Source: Arsukibacterium sp. MJ3
GTDB taxonomy: Bacteria; Pseudomonadota; Gammaproteobacteria; Enterobacterales; Alteromonadaceae
Direction: 5' to 3'
NCBI RefSeq assembly: GCF_000987765.1
Contig: NZ_LAHP01000005.1
Location: 124,001-188,000 of the forward strand
Length of the DNA stretch: 64,000 bases
Part shown: positions 39,454 to 49,497 of the stretch, one piece after another
Layout of the letters: every line of letters begins with the position of its first letter
Numbering within the stretch: position 1 is the first letter of the stretch
Notes under the pieces: model-generated
What the model was told of the DNA's origin: nothing
Database searches by the model: none
Seen by the model: the letters and a program-made list of their open reading frames with translations, nothing else
Made by a program: the position numbers and the translations under genes

Positions 39454-40220
39454 AAACCTTACCCATCGTCATAAAAATGGGTGGTCGGCTATTGCAGGAG
39501 CGGGCTGCGATGGATGCCTTGCTAGCCGTATGCCGGCAGCTTAAACAACAACGGCCGGTAATTATCGTGCATGGTGGCGGCGATCAGGTTGATCAATGGC
39601 TGGCACAGTTTGGCTTTACCACTGAAAAAATTGATGGCCAACGGGTGTCACCGCCCGAGCAGATGCCGATTATTTGCGGTGCATTGGATGGGGCAGTTAA
39701 TGCAGAATTGGTTAGCCGCGCCATGCTGCAACAGTTAAATCCAGTGGGGTTAAATCTGTCTGCCGGAGGCAGTTTGCAGTTTACCCTCAATACCCGGCTG
39801 GGTGCCGTTGGCTTAGCTAGAGCCGGTGAAGCAAAACTGGTCAATATATTACTGCAACAGGGTTTTACGCCGGTGTTCAGTTCGGTCGGAATTGGCAGTG
39901 AAGGACAGTTGCTAAATGTGAATGCGGATTTGGCTGCGGCGGCTATCTGTCAGCTGGTGCAGGGTGAGTTAGTATTATTGACTGACGTTCCGGGTATTTT
40001 AGATAGTCAGATGCAGCTTATTGCGGAATTAAGCCCTGCTGGTGCGGCAGAGCTGGTAGCCAGCGGGGTTATTAAAGGTGGCATGAAAGTGAAGCTGGAT
40101 GCGGCACTGGAAACAGGTCAGGCGTTACAACGTAATATTATTGTCGCGGGCTGGAAGGAGCCAGAAAATTTATTAAAACTGATGCGGAATGAGCCAGTCG
40201 GCACCTGCATTTTATTTTAA
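39450..40220 (+). CDS. argB: Acetylglutamate kinase
   Basis: 256 residues with a TTG start that overlaps the argC stop (TTGA). The TTG is preferred over the ATG at 39477 because LPIVIKMGGRLLQ supplies the first beta strand and the catalytic lysine, and GGGGTGG stands just upstream. It phosphorylates N-acetylglutamate, step two of arginine synthesis. Amino acid kinase fold motifs: IVHGGGDQVDQWL, SVGIGSEGQLLNVNADLAAA and LLTDVPGILD. The short length and lack of an N-terminal helix suggest the E. coli-type form, which is not inhibited by arginine. Confidence 0.96.
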   Translation: MKTLPIVIKMGGRLLQERAAMDALLAVCRQLKQQRPVIIVHGGGDQVDQWLAQFGFTTEKIDGQRVSPPEQMPIICGALDGAVNAELVSRAMLQQLNPVGLNLSAGGSLQFTLNTRLGAVGLARAGEAKLVNILLQQGFTPVFSSVGIGSEGQLLNVNADLAAAAICQLVQGELVLLTDVPGILDSQMQLIAELSPAGAAELVASGVIKGGMKVKLDAALETGQALQRNIIVAGWKEPENLLKLMRNEPVGTCILF

Positions 40221-40290
40221 ACCTGCCTTGGTGTAATTAGCCACCATCGGCTTTAATCAGGAAACCGCCTAGCGGATTACAGCGTGTTTT

Positions 40291-41205
40291 ATGAGTAAAT
40301 TAAGCCAGCTGCTGTGTTTAGCTGAACTGGAACGGACCCAACTTAGCGATATTCTGAATTTAGCCGTGAAAATCAAGGGCAATCCAGCGCATTTTAGTAC
40401 TGCGCTGACGGGTAAAAGTATTGCCCTGTTATTTGAAAAACCCTCTTTACGCACCCGGGTAAGCTTTGACGTTGGTATTAATAAGCTTGGTGGCCATAGC
40501 GTTTACCTGGATTTGCAAAACGGCGCCATGGGTGTGCGTGAGTCGGTAGAGGATTTTGGTAGTAATCTGGCATGCTGGACCGATGCCATTGTAGCTCGGG
40601 TGTTTTCACAAAAAACCTTGCTGGAACTGGCCCATAGCAGCAAAAAACCGGTAATTAACGCCTTAAGTGATTTGTATCATCCCTGTCAGGCGCTAGCAGA
40701 TTTACTGACCTTACAGGAACAGTTTGGTGAGTTAAGTAACGTGCATCTGGCGTTTGTTGGCGATGGTAATAATGTCTGTCATTCGTTAATGTTGGGCTCA
40801 GCTATTATGGGCATGGACTTAACGGTTATCACCCCTCCAGGTTTTGGCCCTGATGCCCATGTATTGTTAAAGGCACAGCAGCTGGCGCTGAAAAGTGGTG
40901 CTAATTTGATATTAAGTCAGCATTTGTCATCAGCAGCCGGGGTTGATGCGCTGTATACCGACACCTGGTTTTCGATGGGCGCTAAAGCTGATCCTAAGCA
41001 GGTTGGTCAGTTATTTGCTGATTATCAAATTAATACTGCCGTGATGCAGCGTTTAGCGGTAAAACATTTTATGCACTGTTTGCCAGCGCATCGCGGTCAG
41101 GAAGTGACCAGCGAGGTGCTCGACAGCGATTATTCTTTGGTGTTGCAGCAAGCAGAAAACCGCATGCATGCGCAGAATGCCGTTTTAGTCAGTTTATTTA
41201 GTTGA
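40291..41205 (+). CDS. argF: Ornithine carbamoyltransferase
   Basis: 304 residues. It makes citrulline from ornithine and carbamoyl phosphate. Carbamoyl phosphate binding: [11 protein letters not shown] (about 50-60) and [12 protein letters not shown] (about 131); ornithine binding: HCLPAHRG (about 266-273) and SMGAK. It is fourth in the pathway run, 70 bases behind argB and 7 before argG. The anabolic role follows from the operon; a catabolic arcB would sit beside arcA/arcC. Confidence 0.97.
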   Translation: MSKLSQLLCLAELERTQLSDILNLAVKIKGNPAHFSTALTGKSIALLFEKPSLRTRVSFDVGINKLGGHSVYLDLQNGAMGVRESVEDFGSNLACWTDAIVARVFSQKTLLELAHSSKKPVINALSDLYHPCQALADLLTLQEQFGELSNVHLAFVGDGNNVCHSLMLGSAIMGMDLTVITPPGFGPDAHVLLKAQQLALKSGANLILSQHLSSAAGVDALYTDTWFSMGAKADPKQVGQLFADYQINTAVMQRLAVKHFMHCLPAHRGQEVTSEVLDSDYSLVLQQAENRMHAQNAVLVSLFS

Positions 41206-41212
41206 GGTAACA

Positions 41213-42418
41213 ATGGGTGTTAAAAAAGTAGTGTTGGCTTACTCGGGTGGTTTAGACACGTCGGCTATCGTGCCTTGGTTAAAAGATAACTATAACTGCG
41301 AAGTTATTGCCTTTGTCGCCAATGTCGGCCAGGGCGACGAAGAGTTAAATGGTGTTGAGCAAAAAGCCATTAATTCCGGAGCAAGCAGCTGCTATGTGGT
41401 CGATTTACGTCATGAATTAGTGAATGAGGTGATTTACCCCACGCTAAAAACCGGTGCGGTGTATGAGGGGCAGTACTTACTGGGTACGTCAATGGCCCGG
41501 CCGGTTATTGCAAGGGCTCAGGTAAAACTGGCATTAGAGCTGGGGGCTGATGCCTTATGTCATGGTTGTACCGGTAAAGGTAATGATCAGGTGCGGTTTG
41601 AAAGCTGTTTTGCTGCTTTGGCACCGCAGTTAAAAGTTATTGCGCCATGGCGCGAATGGCAGTTTACCTCTCGCCAATCGTTGCTGGATTATCTGGTTGA
41701 AAAAAATGTACCCACCACGGCTTCTGCTACCAAGATTTACAGTCGTGATGCCAACTTGTGGCATATTTCGCATGAAGGCGGCGAACTGGAAGATCCGTGG
41801 TGTGAGCCGTCAGAGCAAGTGTGGATGTGGACTAAGTCACCCGAGCAGGCGCCAGATCATTCTGCTTATGTTGAATTAGTGTTTGAACGGGGACAGTTAA
41901 GCAGTATTAATGGCCAGCAACTTGATGGCGTGGCCGCTATAGAATTATTAAACCAAATTGGTGCTGAGCATGGTATTGGTCGCATTGATATTGTTGAAAA
42001 CCGCTTGGTAGGTATGAAATCACGCGGTTGTTATGAAACGCCGGGCGGCACCATTTTACTGGCCGGATTAAAGGGGCTGGAAGCGTTAGTTTATGATCGT
42101 AGCTCATTAAAATACCGTGAAGAAATTGGCCTGGAGTTTGCGCAACTGGTCTATGACGGCCGATGGTTTACGCCGTTAAAAGATGCATTGCTGGCCGCTG
42201 CAACGTCGCTGGCAGAGCAGTTAAGCGGTGAAGTGGTTATGAAGTTATATAAAGGTAATGTCACCGTAGCGAAACGCCGTTCAGTCAATACTTTGTATTC
42301 TGAAGCTTTCGCGACCTTTGAAGGTGACGAGGTTTATGATCAGAAAGATGCGGCAGGGTTTATCCGGCTATACAGTCTGGCCAGTCGGATCCGTGCTTTA
42401 CATCAACAGAAGGGATAA
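41213..42418 (+). CDS. argG: Argininosuccinate synthase
   Basis: 401 residues, the common bacterial type (E. coli ArgG is longer and of another subgroup). It joins citrulline and aspartate using ATP. The PP-loop is [15 protein letters not shown] (about 9-23), followed by [34 protein letters not shown] (about 115-129) and SREGGE-like [12 protein letters not shown]. The gene starts 7 bases after argF with GAGGTAAC as ribosome binding site; argH follows after 5 bases. Confidence 0.97.
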   Translation: MGVKKVVLAYSGGLDTSAIVPWLKDNYNCEVIAFVANVGQGDEELNGVEQKAINSGASSCYVVDLRHELVNEVIYPTLKTGAVYEGQYLLGTSMARPVIARAQVKLALELGADALCHGCTGKGNDQVRFESCFAALAPQLKVIAPWREWQFTSRQSLLDYLVEKNVPTTASATKIYSRDANLWHISHEGGELEDPWCEPSEQVWMWTKSPEQAPDHSAYVELVFERGQLSSINGQQLDGVAAIELLNQIGAEHGIGRIDIVENRLVGMKSRGCYETPGGTILLAGLKGLEALVYDRSSLKYREEIGLEFAQLVYDGRWFTPLKDALLAAATSLAEQLSGEVVMKLYKGNVTVAKRRSVNTLYSEAFATFEGDEVYDQKDAAGFIRLYSLASRIRALHQQKG

Positions 42419-42423
42419 GCGTT

Positions 42424-43806
42424 ATGACCATGTGGGGAGGACGCTTTACTGAGGCAACATTGAGCGAGTTTCGTGATTTTAATGACTCACTTAGTTTTGA
42501 CTATTTACTGGCACAGCAAGATATCGCCGCTTCAAGGGCCTGGGCTAAAGGATTAGTACAGGCAGGTATTATTAACAATAATGAAGCACAGCAGTTGGAT
42601 CAGGGGCTGGCAGACTTAGCGGCGGCGTTAAAGCTTGATCCGCGTTTACCGCTGCAAAGTCAGGAAGAAGATATTCATAGTTGGGTAGAAAGCCAGCTAA
42701 CCGCTAAACTCGGTAGTGTTGCCAAAAAACTGCATACTGGCCGCAGCCGCAATGACTTAGTTGCTACCGATTTACGCTTATGGACCCGTTTACAAGCCGG
42801 TTCGGTACGACAATCATTACTGGCTGCTATAGCGGCATTGTTAGAGTTCGCACAGCAGGCAGAGCAGGCGGTGATGCCCGGTTTTACCCATTTACAGCGG
42901 GCGCAGCCGGTACTGGTAGCGCATTGGGCTTTGGCTTATGTTGAAATGTTTAAGCGTGATCTAGGCCGGTTAGATGATGCGTTGGTTAGGATGGACAGCT
43001 GCCCACTGGGCTGCGGTGCCCTGGCGGGAACCGGCATTGCTATTGACCGCCTGGTATTGGCAAAGGAATTAGGTTTTGCCAACGCGGCGTTGAACAGTCT
43101 GGATGCGGTATCAGACCGTGATTATCTGGTTGAGCTTTCTGCCGCAGCCAGCCTTTGTATGACCCATTTATCGCGCTTGTCGGAAGATGTAATTTTTTTC
43201 TGCTCAGGTGAGGCCGGCTTTTTTAAACTGGGTGATGCCATCAGCTCTGGTTCATCGTTAATGCCGCAGAAGAAAAACCCGGACGTGTTTGAATTGTTAC
43301 GGGGTAAAACTGGCCGGGTACTGGGCCACTTAGTGGCGATTTTGCATGTATTAAAAGGTTTACCCCTAGCTTATAACAAGGACATGCAGGAGGACAAGCA
43401 AGGTTTTTTTGATCTGATGCACAGCTGGCAGCAATCTTTGATGGTATTGGCAACAGTACTACCGCACTTAACTGTAAACCGCGAACAATGTCGCAAGGCA
43501 GCAGAGCTGGGGTATAGCAATGCCACCGACTTAGCAGATTACCTGGTGAGTAAGGGGATGCCGTTTCGTGACGCTCATGAGTGTGCCGGCGAACTGGTGT
43601 TAGTCGCATCGCGCCAGCAGCAACCATTGGAGGCGCTGAGCCTGGATCAAATGCAGCAGGTGAGCCTGTTAATCAGTGCAGATGTTTATCCGGCGTTAAC
43701 ATTAGAAGCGGGTATGGCAAGACGATGTGCATTGGCGGGCACCGCGCCCGTTAAGGTAATGCAGGCATTGTCTGACGCTAAAAGTTGGTTTACTAAGCTG
43801 ATATAA
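42424..43806 (+). CDS. argH: Argininosuccinate lyase
   Basis: 460 residues. It splits argininosuccinate into arginine and fumarate. Superfamily marks are GGRFTEATLSEFRDFNDS, HTGRSRNDLVATDLRLW (about 105), HLQRAQPVLVAHW and the signature SGSSLMPQKKNPDVFEL (about 280), containing the catalytic serine. In several marine gammaproteobacteria argH is fused to an argA acetyltransferase; here it ends as a plain ArgH, so N-acetylglutamate synthase must be encoded elsewhere. It closes the arg operon and is followed by a strong terminator. Confidence 0.97.
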   Translation: MTMWGGRFTEATLSEFRDFNDSLSFDYLLAQQDIAASRAWAKGLVQAGIINNNEAQQLDQGLADLAAALKLDPRLPLQSQEEDIHSWVESQLTAKLGSVAKKLHTGRSRNDLVATDLRLWTRLQAGSVRQSLLAAIAALLEFAQQAEQAVMPGFTHLQRAQPVLVAHWALAYVEMFKRDLGRLDDALVRMDSCPLGCGALAGTGIAIDRLVLAKELGFANAALNSLDAVSDRDYLVELSAAASLCMTHLSRLSEDVIFFCSGEAGFFKLGDAISSGSSLMPQKKNPDVFELLRGKTGRVLGHLVAILHVLKGLPLAYNKDMQEDKQGFFDLMHSWQQSLMVLATVLPHLTVNREQCRKAAELGYSNATDLADYLVSKGMPFRDAHECAGELVLVASRQQQPLEALSLDQMQQVSLLISADVYPALTLEAGMARRCALAGTAPVKVMQALSDAKSWFTKLI

Positions 43807-43815
43807 GAAACTATT

Positions 43816-43850
43816 TATAAAACCGGCAGTTAGCTGCTGCCGGTTTTATA
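43816..43850. terminator. Bidirectional terminator between argH and mrcA
   Basis: TATAAAACCGGCAG (43816-43829) and CTGCCGGTTTTATA (43837-43850) form a perfect 14-bp stem with a 7-base loop. The A and T runs within the stem allow termination in both directions, for argH rightward and mrcA leftward. Confidence 0.92.
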
Positions 43851-43884
43851 TTGTAGTGTTGACACTAAATGGCTGATAGGACAG

Positions 43885-46533
43885 TTAAAACAATTCTGAC
43901 TCGTCGGGTTCCGCTTTCTTATTATTATCAAAATGGATCTGTTGCACATTACTTTTATTGTATTGAGTGGGTTCTGATCCTATTTTAAAATATTCAAAAC
44001 TGCTGGTGTGGTCGTTACTGCGACTGAGTAAGCCGCTAGCTAAATCAATTCGCACTGAAGACAAGCCAGTGGGTGCTTGTAGGCCGCTTTCTGAATAGTT
44101 GGGTAATATTTGTGCCATATAATCCAGCCAGGCAGGCAGAGCCGTTCGAGCACCCGATTCAGTACCAGCACTCTGTTCTTGCCCCAGGTTTGCATGCCAC
44201 TGCGCCCGACCTAGGCTGCGATTTGAATCATCAAACCCCACCCAGGTAGTAACCGCGCTAGTAGCAGTAAAACCAGAAAACCAGGTGTCTTTTGAATCAT
44301 TTGTGGTGCCTGTTTTCGCTGAAATATCCCGCCGTTTTAAACTTTGTACCCGCCAAGCTGTGCCATTCCAGCCAGTGCCCTGTCGCCAGTCGCCGCCGCC
44401 CCATATGCTGCTGGTTAGCGCATCTGCTATTAAAAAAGCATTCTGGCTACTAATTACCCGTTCTGCTGGTTTAACTGCTGCAAGTTCAGAGCTTTCAGTA
44501 TTTTGTTCTGTTTGCTGCAGGGTATTTAGCAGGTCAAATAATTGCTGCTCGTTGTCGATATCTGGCTCAACATTCTCTGCTGTTTTTGCAGTAGCCAATT
44601 TACTATTATCGGAGGCCTCACCTTGTGTTTCAACATCACAGTCGGCACACACCATCTGCGGTTGGTGCTGATAAATCACGTCGCCCTGTTCATTGACCAC
44701 CTGCGCCACCACAAATGGCGTGACTAAAAAGCCACCATTGGCAAAAACGGCATAACCAGCTACCAGCTCAAGTGGAGTTAACGAGGCGGAACCAAGCGAT
44801 AAGGTTTCATTGCGGGGTAAATCGCTGGCGGTAAAACCAAAACGTTGTAAATGGGCAATGGTAGCATCTATACCAACCCCACGCAGTAGGCGCACTGACA
44901 CCACGTTTTTAGATTTTGCCAGCGCTTCACGAATACGAATTGGGCCATCATAAACGGCCGGTGAATTACGTGGACGCCATGCAATGCCGGCATTTTCATC
45001 CCATTGATGAATAGGCGCATCGTTCATTATTGAGGCCAGCGTGTAACCGTGCTCCAGCGCAGCAGAATAAATAAAGGGTTTAATATTGGAGCCAACCTGA
45101 CGTTTTGCCTGAGTTGCCCGGTTAAACTGGCTTTGACTAAAGCTATAGCCACCAACTAATGCCTGCACCGCCCCGTCTTTAGGGTTAATGGCTACCAAAG
45201 CGCCGCTGGCAAGCGGTACCTGACTTAACCGCCATTGCTCATCTTGCTGACGTACCAGAATATGCATACCTGGTGCCAAAATTGCTGCAGCACTTTTAGG
45301 CGCTACACCTTGCCGCTCATCGGTTATAAAGCTTCTGGCCCATTTTAAACCATCCCATTGCAGCGTAATAGTTTGATCGCTGGCAAGCACTATTTCCGCC
45401 GTATTAAGGCTGACACTGAGTACTATTCCCGGTAATAAGTCTTCTATACCCTGTTGTTTACTGAGGTAAGCGATAACAGCCGCATGGTCCGGACGGTCAG
45501 TTTCATTAAACAACGCATCGTTGTCTGGTGCTGCATCTGTTGCAATAAGTTCAGATTGCCACAGTTGCGCTTCGGGCCCACGGTAGCCGTGGCGTTCATC
45601 GTATTGGTATAAGTTTTGTTGTAATGCTTGCTTGGCGGCAAATTGCTCTTTGCTATTAATAGTTGTGAATACCTTATAGCCTTCAGAGTAAGCAATCTCC
45701 TCACCAAAGCGTTGCACCATTTGTTGACGAACCATTTCAGCTATATAGGGTGCTGAAGCCGTAATTTGAGCGCCATGTAACTTACTGGTAATGGGTGCGG
45801 CAAGTGCAGTTTGATATTCTTGTTCTGAAATAACCTCTATGGCGCGCATTCTGGTTAATACAATATCGCGACGTTTTTTGGCATTGGCTGGTGAGCGAAT
45901 CGGATTAAGTATAGAAGGCGCTTTCGGTAAGCCGGCAATAATAGCAATTTCATCCAGGCTAAGTTCGTTTACCGTTTTACCAAAATAAACCTGAGCCGCG
46001 GCACCAACACCGAAGGAACGATGGCCTAATTCAATTTTATTTAGGTAAAGCTCTAAAATTTCGTCTTTTTCAAGTAATTGCTCAATTCGAAACGCCAAAA
46101 AGACTTCTTTCACTTTCCGGATCAGCTTCTTTTCCCGGCTAAGAAAGAAATTACGGGCCAATTGCTGAGTAATTGTACTGGCACCTTGACTGAAATCACC
46201 GGATGATGCCACGACAGTAACGGCGCGCATAATGCCAATAATATCTATGCCGGGGTGTTCATAAAATCGAGTATCTTCAATAGCTAAGAACGCCTGAACT
46301 AGTAAAGGTGGCATTTCATCCAGTTTTAAAGGGATCCGTCGTTTCTCACCAAATTGAGAAATAAGTTCGCCATCAGCCGTGTAAACCTGCATTGGGGTTT
46401 GCAACTTCACTTCTTTCAAGGTAGTGACGTCGGGAAGATCATTTTTGACATATAAGTACATCGCCGCGATCGTCAGGATCCCTGAGGAAAAACAGACCAG
46501 ACCGATTATTAAAAGTTTTTTAACCCAAGACAC
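43885..46533 (-). CDS. mrcA: Class A penicillin-binding protein 1a
   Basis: 882 residues. A bifunctional peptidoglycan glycosyltransferase and transpeptidase in the inner membrane. One N-terminal TM (about 5-28), then a GT51 domain with IEDTRFYEHPGID (catalytic Glu about 87), GASTITQQLARNFFLSREK and KIELGHRSFGVGAAAQVYFGK, an OB-like insertion (about 300-420) and a transpeptidase with catalytic serine in VGSNIKPF (about residue 481), SKNVVSVR and KTGTTNDSKDTWFSG (about 741). It is divergent from pilM, the conserved mrcA-pilMNOPQ arrangement. Confidence 0.97.
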   Translation of the reverse strand: MSWVKKLLIIGLVCFSSGILTIAAMYLYVKNDLPDVTTLKEVKLQTPMQVYTADGELISQFGEKRRIPLKLDEMPPLLVQAFLAIEDTRFYEHPGIDIIGIMRAVTVVASSGDFSQGASTITQQLARNFFLSREKKLIRKVKEVFLAFRIEQLLEKDEILELYLNKIELGHRSFGVGAAAQVYFGKTVNELSLDEIAIIAGLPKAPSILNPIRSPANAKKRRDIVLTRMRAIEVISEQEYQTALAAPITSKLHGAQITASAPYIAEMVRQQMVQRFGEEIAYSEGYKVFTTINSKEQFAAKQALQQNLYQYDERHGYRGPEAQLWQSELIATDAAPDNDALFNETDRPDHAAVIAYLSKQQGIEDLLPGIVLSVSLNTAEIVLASDQTITLQWDGLKWARSFITDERQGVAPKSAAAILAPGMHILVRQQDEQWRLSQVPLASGALVAINPKDGAVQALVGGYSFSQSQFNRATQAKRQVGSNIKPFIYSAALEHGYTLASIMNDAPIHQWDENAGIAWRPRNSPAVYDGPIRIREALAKSKNVVSVRLLRGVGIDATIAHLQRFGFTASDLPRNETLSLGSASLTPLELVAGYAVFANGGFLVTPFVVAQVVNEQGDVIYQHQPQMVCADCDVETQGEASDNSKLATAKTAENVEPDIDNEQQLFDLLNTLQQTEQNTESSELAAVKPAERVISSQNAFLIADALTSSIWGGGDWRQGTGWNGTAWRVQSLKRRDISAKTGTTNDSKDTWFSGFTATSAVTTWVGFDDSNRSLGRAQWHANLGQEQSAGTESGARTALPAWLDYMAQILPNYSESGLQAPTGLSSVRIDLASGLLSRSNDHTSSFEYFKIGSEPTQYNKSNVQQIHFDNNKKAEPDESELF

Positions 46534-46686
46534 TGAATAACCCCAATTTTTACTCCCAATTCCTTAACAACGCTGCTAGTATATATTTATTGGCTGTCGA
46601 TGAAACGCTTTTTCTTGCTAAAAAATAGTGTCTGAGCTAAGAATACGACAATAATAATCATAACTATAAAATGGCCACAGGAAGCT

Positions 46687-47766
46687 ATGATAAAAAGCCT
46701 GTTAAGTAAACAAACACCTATGATGGTAGGTATCGATATCGGTGCCCACTCCGTCAAGGCTGTGCTGTTAAGCCAACATGGTAATCAGTATAAGGTTGAA
46801 GCCTTTGCTGTTGAGCCAATGATTAAAGGCGCAATGTCTGATCGCGAGATCCAGGATATTGAAGCGGTTGGCAATGTGATCGGTAAGATCCGTAAGAAGA
46901 TCCCAAGGTCAGTCAAATTTGCAGCTGCTGCGGTTTCTGGATCCACCGTAATCAGTAAAGTCATTTTTATGGATGTGTCATTAACCGATGCTGAACTGGA
47001 AAGTCAGATTGAAGTCGAAGCCGACACATTAATTCCTTATCCGCTAAATGAAGTTAGCCTGGATTTTGAAAAGCTTGATGTTAACGAATCGGACCCGTCT
47101 AAAGTAAACGTGTTACTAAGTGCCGCTCGCACAGAAAGTGTCGAAGCTCGGGTAGCCGCTTTAGAAAATGGTAGCTTTAACGCAAAATTAGTGGATGTTG
47201 AAAGTTACGCTTTAAGCCGTGCAGCAGTTTTATGCTTAAAACAACTACCGGATGACGCTGCGGGTAAAGTGGTGGCGCTGGTTGACATTGGCGCAACCAT
47301 GACCTTGCTAAGTATTGTGGAAAAAGGCAAAACCTTGTACACCCGCGATCAGGCATTTGGTGGCGAACAATACACCCGCAGTATTTTGTCATATTACAAT
47401 AAAAGCTATGATGAAGCGGAATTAGCTAAAGTAAGTGGTGATTTACCTCCAAACTATACCTTTGAGGTGTTGGCTCCTTTTCAAACGATGCTACTGCAGC
47501 AAATTCGTCGTGGTATTCAGATGTATCTTACGAGCAGCGGCCGTGATGCTGTTGATTATCTGATCGTATCTGGTGGTACTGCCCTTATCGAAGGTATTGA
47601 TAAACTTTTGATAGATGAGTTGGGTATTCATACTGTAGTGGCAAACCCATTTAAAACCATTGATGTCGCCACCTCAGTCGATCGTGAGCAATTAAACAAA
47701 AGCGCCCCGCAACTTATGGTTGCCAGTGGCCTGGCCTTACGGAGTTTTTCATCATGGCATATATAA
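46687..47766 (+). CDS. pilM: Type IV pilus assembly protein PilM
   Basis: 359 residues with an actin/FtsA-like fold. It is a cytoplasmic ATP-binding protein that holds the PilN N-terminus and links the inner-membrane alignment complex to the pilus motor. The phosphate-binding loop is VGIDIGAHSVKAVLL (about 14-28); LVDIGATMTLLSI and VSGGTALIEGID are further nucleotide-site strands. AGGAAG stands 4 bases before the ATG. Its end overlaps pilN by 13 bases. It opens pilM-N-O-P-Q. Confidence 0.97.
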   Translation: MIKSLLSKQTPMMVGIDIGAHSVKAVLLSQHGNQYKVEAFAVEPMIKGAMSDREIQDIEAVGNVIGKIRKKIPRSVKFAAAAVSGSTVISKVIFMDVSLTDAELESQIEVEADTLIPYPLNEVSLDFEKLDVNESDPSKVNVLLSAARTESVEARVAALENGSFNAKLVDVESYALSRAAVLCLKQLPDDAAGKVVALVDIGATMTLLSIVEKGKTLYTRDQAFGGEQYTRSILSYYNKSYDEAELAKVSGDLPPNYTFEVLAPFQTMLLQQIRRGIQMYLTSSGRDAVDYLIVSGGTALIEGIDKLLIDELGIHTVVANPFKTIDVATSVDREQLNKSAPQLMVASGLALRSFSSWHI

Positions 47767-48350
47767 ACTTACTGCCCTGGCGTGAAGCTGCGCGCAAAGA
47801 AAAGCAAAAACAATATGTCACTATGCTGGCAATGACCGCAGTGTTTAGTTTTTTGATTTTTTTTCTGATCAATATGGTTTACAGCAGCATGATTGATGGC
47901 CAGTACCAACGAAATCGTTATCTGGAAAATGAAATTAAGATCCTCGACCAAAAAATTGCTGAAATTAGTGCCTTAGATGAAACGAAGCGAAGCCTGCAAC
48001 AGCGGATGAACTTGATTGAACAATTGCAGGGAAGTCGCAATTTAGGTACAGAGATTATGTCTGAAATCGCCAGGGTAGTACCATCAGGAATTTATCTGAC
48101 GCAATTAGAGAAAAAAGGCTCTGATTTGTTGCTGATTGGTCGCAGCGAATCCAATAACCGCTTGTCTACCATGTTACGTGATTCAGAAAATTCTGAGTTG
48201 CTGTCCCGTCCATTGTTAGAGTTTATTGAAGCCGGTAAAGATGAATCACGGTTACTGAGTAATTTTAAAATGCATCTTACTGTCAAAGGGTATGAAGCAG
48301 TGCTGGATAGCCAGCCAGTTACACCCAGTACAAGAGGGGGTGCACGATGA
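47754..48350 (+). CDS. pilN: Type IV pilus assembly protein PilN
   Basis: 198 residues. The cytoplasmic N-terminus INLLPWREA is the conserved PilM-binding motif. One TM segment (about 23-44) is followed by a periplasmic coiled coil (about 50-100) and a small ferredoxin-like domain. It forms heterodimers with PilO. It overlaps pilM by 13 bases and pilO by 4. Confidence 0.97.
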   Translation: MAYINLLPWREAARKEKQKQYVTMLAMTAVFSFLIFFLINMVYSSMIDGQYQRNRYLENEIKILDQKIAEISALDETKRSLQQRMNLIEQLQGSRNLGTEIMSEIARVVPSGIYLTQLEKKGSDLLLIGRSESNNRLSTMLRDSENSELLSRPLLEFIEAGKDESRLLSNFKMHLTVKGYEAVLDSQPVTPSTRGGAR

Positions 48351-48946
48351 GTCTGAATTTCAACCTGTCTGAAATTGATATCAATGATCTTGATATTGAA
48401 AACATGGGCTCCTGGCCTGTTGCCGCTAAAGTTATTTTTGCCATTATTTTGGCGACTTTAGTAGGAACTATTAGCTATTTTATGTTGATTGATAGCAAAA
48501 TTGACGAGCTTAATGGTGCGAAGGTAAAGGAAACTGAATTACGTCAGGTGTTTCGTTCGCGCTATGCTTCAGCCTCGAAACTCGATTTGTATAAGCAACA
48601 AATGGTAGAAATGGAAAATACGTTTTCTTTTTTGCTAAAACAGCTTCCTACTACTCATGAAACTCCAGGCTTACTGGACGATATTACTTATGTAGGTACT
48701 ACCAGTGGTTTAACCTTTTTAAGAATTAATTGGGAACCAGAAATTGAAAAAGAGTTTTATACTGAACTGCCGATTAAAATTGACGTAGTGGGGGATTATC
48801 ACCAATTTGGCAATTTTGTTAGTGAAGTTGCGAAGTTACCACGTATTGTCAGCTTGCACGATTTTTCTATTCAGACCGAAAAAAATGAGCGATTACGTTT
48901 TAATGTTACGGCTAAAACCTATCGATATAAGGAGACTGCACAATGA
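48347..48946 (+). CDS. pilO: Type IV pilus assembly protein PilO
   Basis: 199 residues: cytoplasmic N-terminus with an Asp/Ile-rich DIDNLD-like stretch, one TM segment (about 27-47), coiled coil (about 50-95) and a periplasmic domain with LPTTHETPGLLDDITYVG, the usual PilO mark, and PIKIDVVGDYHQFGNFVSEVAKLPRIV. It pairs with PilN and contacts PilP. Overlaps by 4 bases with both neighbours suggest translational coupling. Confidence 0.97.
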   Translation: MSLNFNLSEIDINDLDIENMGSWPVAAKVIFAIILATLVGTISYFMLIDSKIDELNGAKVKETELRQVFRSRYASASKLDLYKQQMVEMENTFSFLLKQLPTTHETPGLLDDITYVGTTSGLTFLRINWEPEIEKEFYTELPIKIDVVGDYHQFGNFVSEVAKLPRIVSLHDFSIQTEKNERLRFNVTAKTYRYKETAQ

Positions 48947-49479
48947 GAAAGCTCATTTTGGCAGTGTCTGTTGCCACCTTATTGTCTGGTTGTTTTGATG
49001 ACCTGAGTGAAGTTCAGAGTTATATGGATTCTGTAAAAACCAATACCCAGCCAAGGGTAGAACCATTACCAGAAGTACAGGAATTTGAACATATTGCTTA
49101 CGTCTCTCAAAATAGCCGTAGTCCGTTTTCTGAACCAAGGCCTGAAGCAGTTCAGGATCGTTTCTTGCAAGTGCAAGACTGTTTGCATCCAGACCCACGC
49201 CGCAGCAAAGAACCTTTAGAAAAGTACGCGCTGGATAACCTTAAAATGCGTGGTACCTTGGGTGATACCGGTAATATCTGGGCTTTGATAGAAGCATCTG
49301 ATAAAACCTTGCATCGGATTACCCTTAGTAATTATGTTGGATTGTTTCATGGCCGGGTAATTAATGTAGAACCTACCCATGTTGAATTGTTAGAGTTGAT
49401 CCCAGATGGTGCAGGTTGCTGGAAAGAGCGGACGACTATGCTGCAAATGGTTGAAACTTCAGCAATGACGAGTAATTGA
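48943..49479 (+). CDS. pilP: Type IV pilus lipoprotein PilP
   Basis: 178 residues. The lipobox LLSGC (cysteine about residue 17) marks an inner-membrane lipoprotein. An unstructured stretch leads to the beta domain (about 85-170: KYALDNLKMRGTLGDTGNIWALIEA), which binds the secretin PilQ and so ties the PilMNO complex to the outer membrane. ATGA overlap with pilO. Confidence 0.96.
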   Translation: MRKLILAVSVATLLSGCFDDLSEVQSYMDSVKTNTQPRVEPLPEVQEFEHIAYVSQNSRSPFSEPRPEAVQDRFLQVQDCLHPDPRRSKEPLEKYALDNLKMRGTLGDTGNIWALIEASDKTLHRITLSNYVGLFHGRVINVEPTHVELLELIPDGAGCWKERTTMLQMVETSAMTSN

Positions 49480-49497
49480 TAGGTGTGCGAGTATATC

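Noticed and set aside
43241-43627. 128-residue leftward frame
   Set aside because: Antisense to the conserved argH core, no start signal and no recognisable domain.
44285-44671. 128-residue cysteine-rich rightward frame
   Set aside because: It lies wholly inside mrcA on the opposite strand; its composition follows from the PBP1a codons and it has no ribosome binding site or family pattern.
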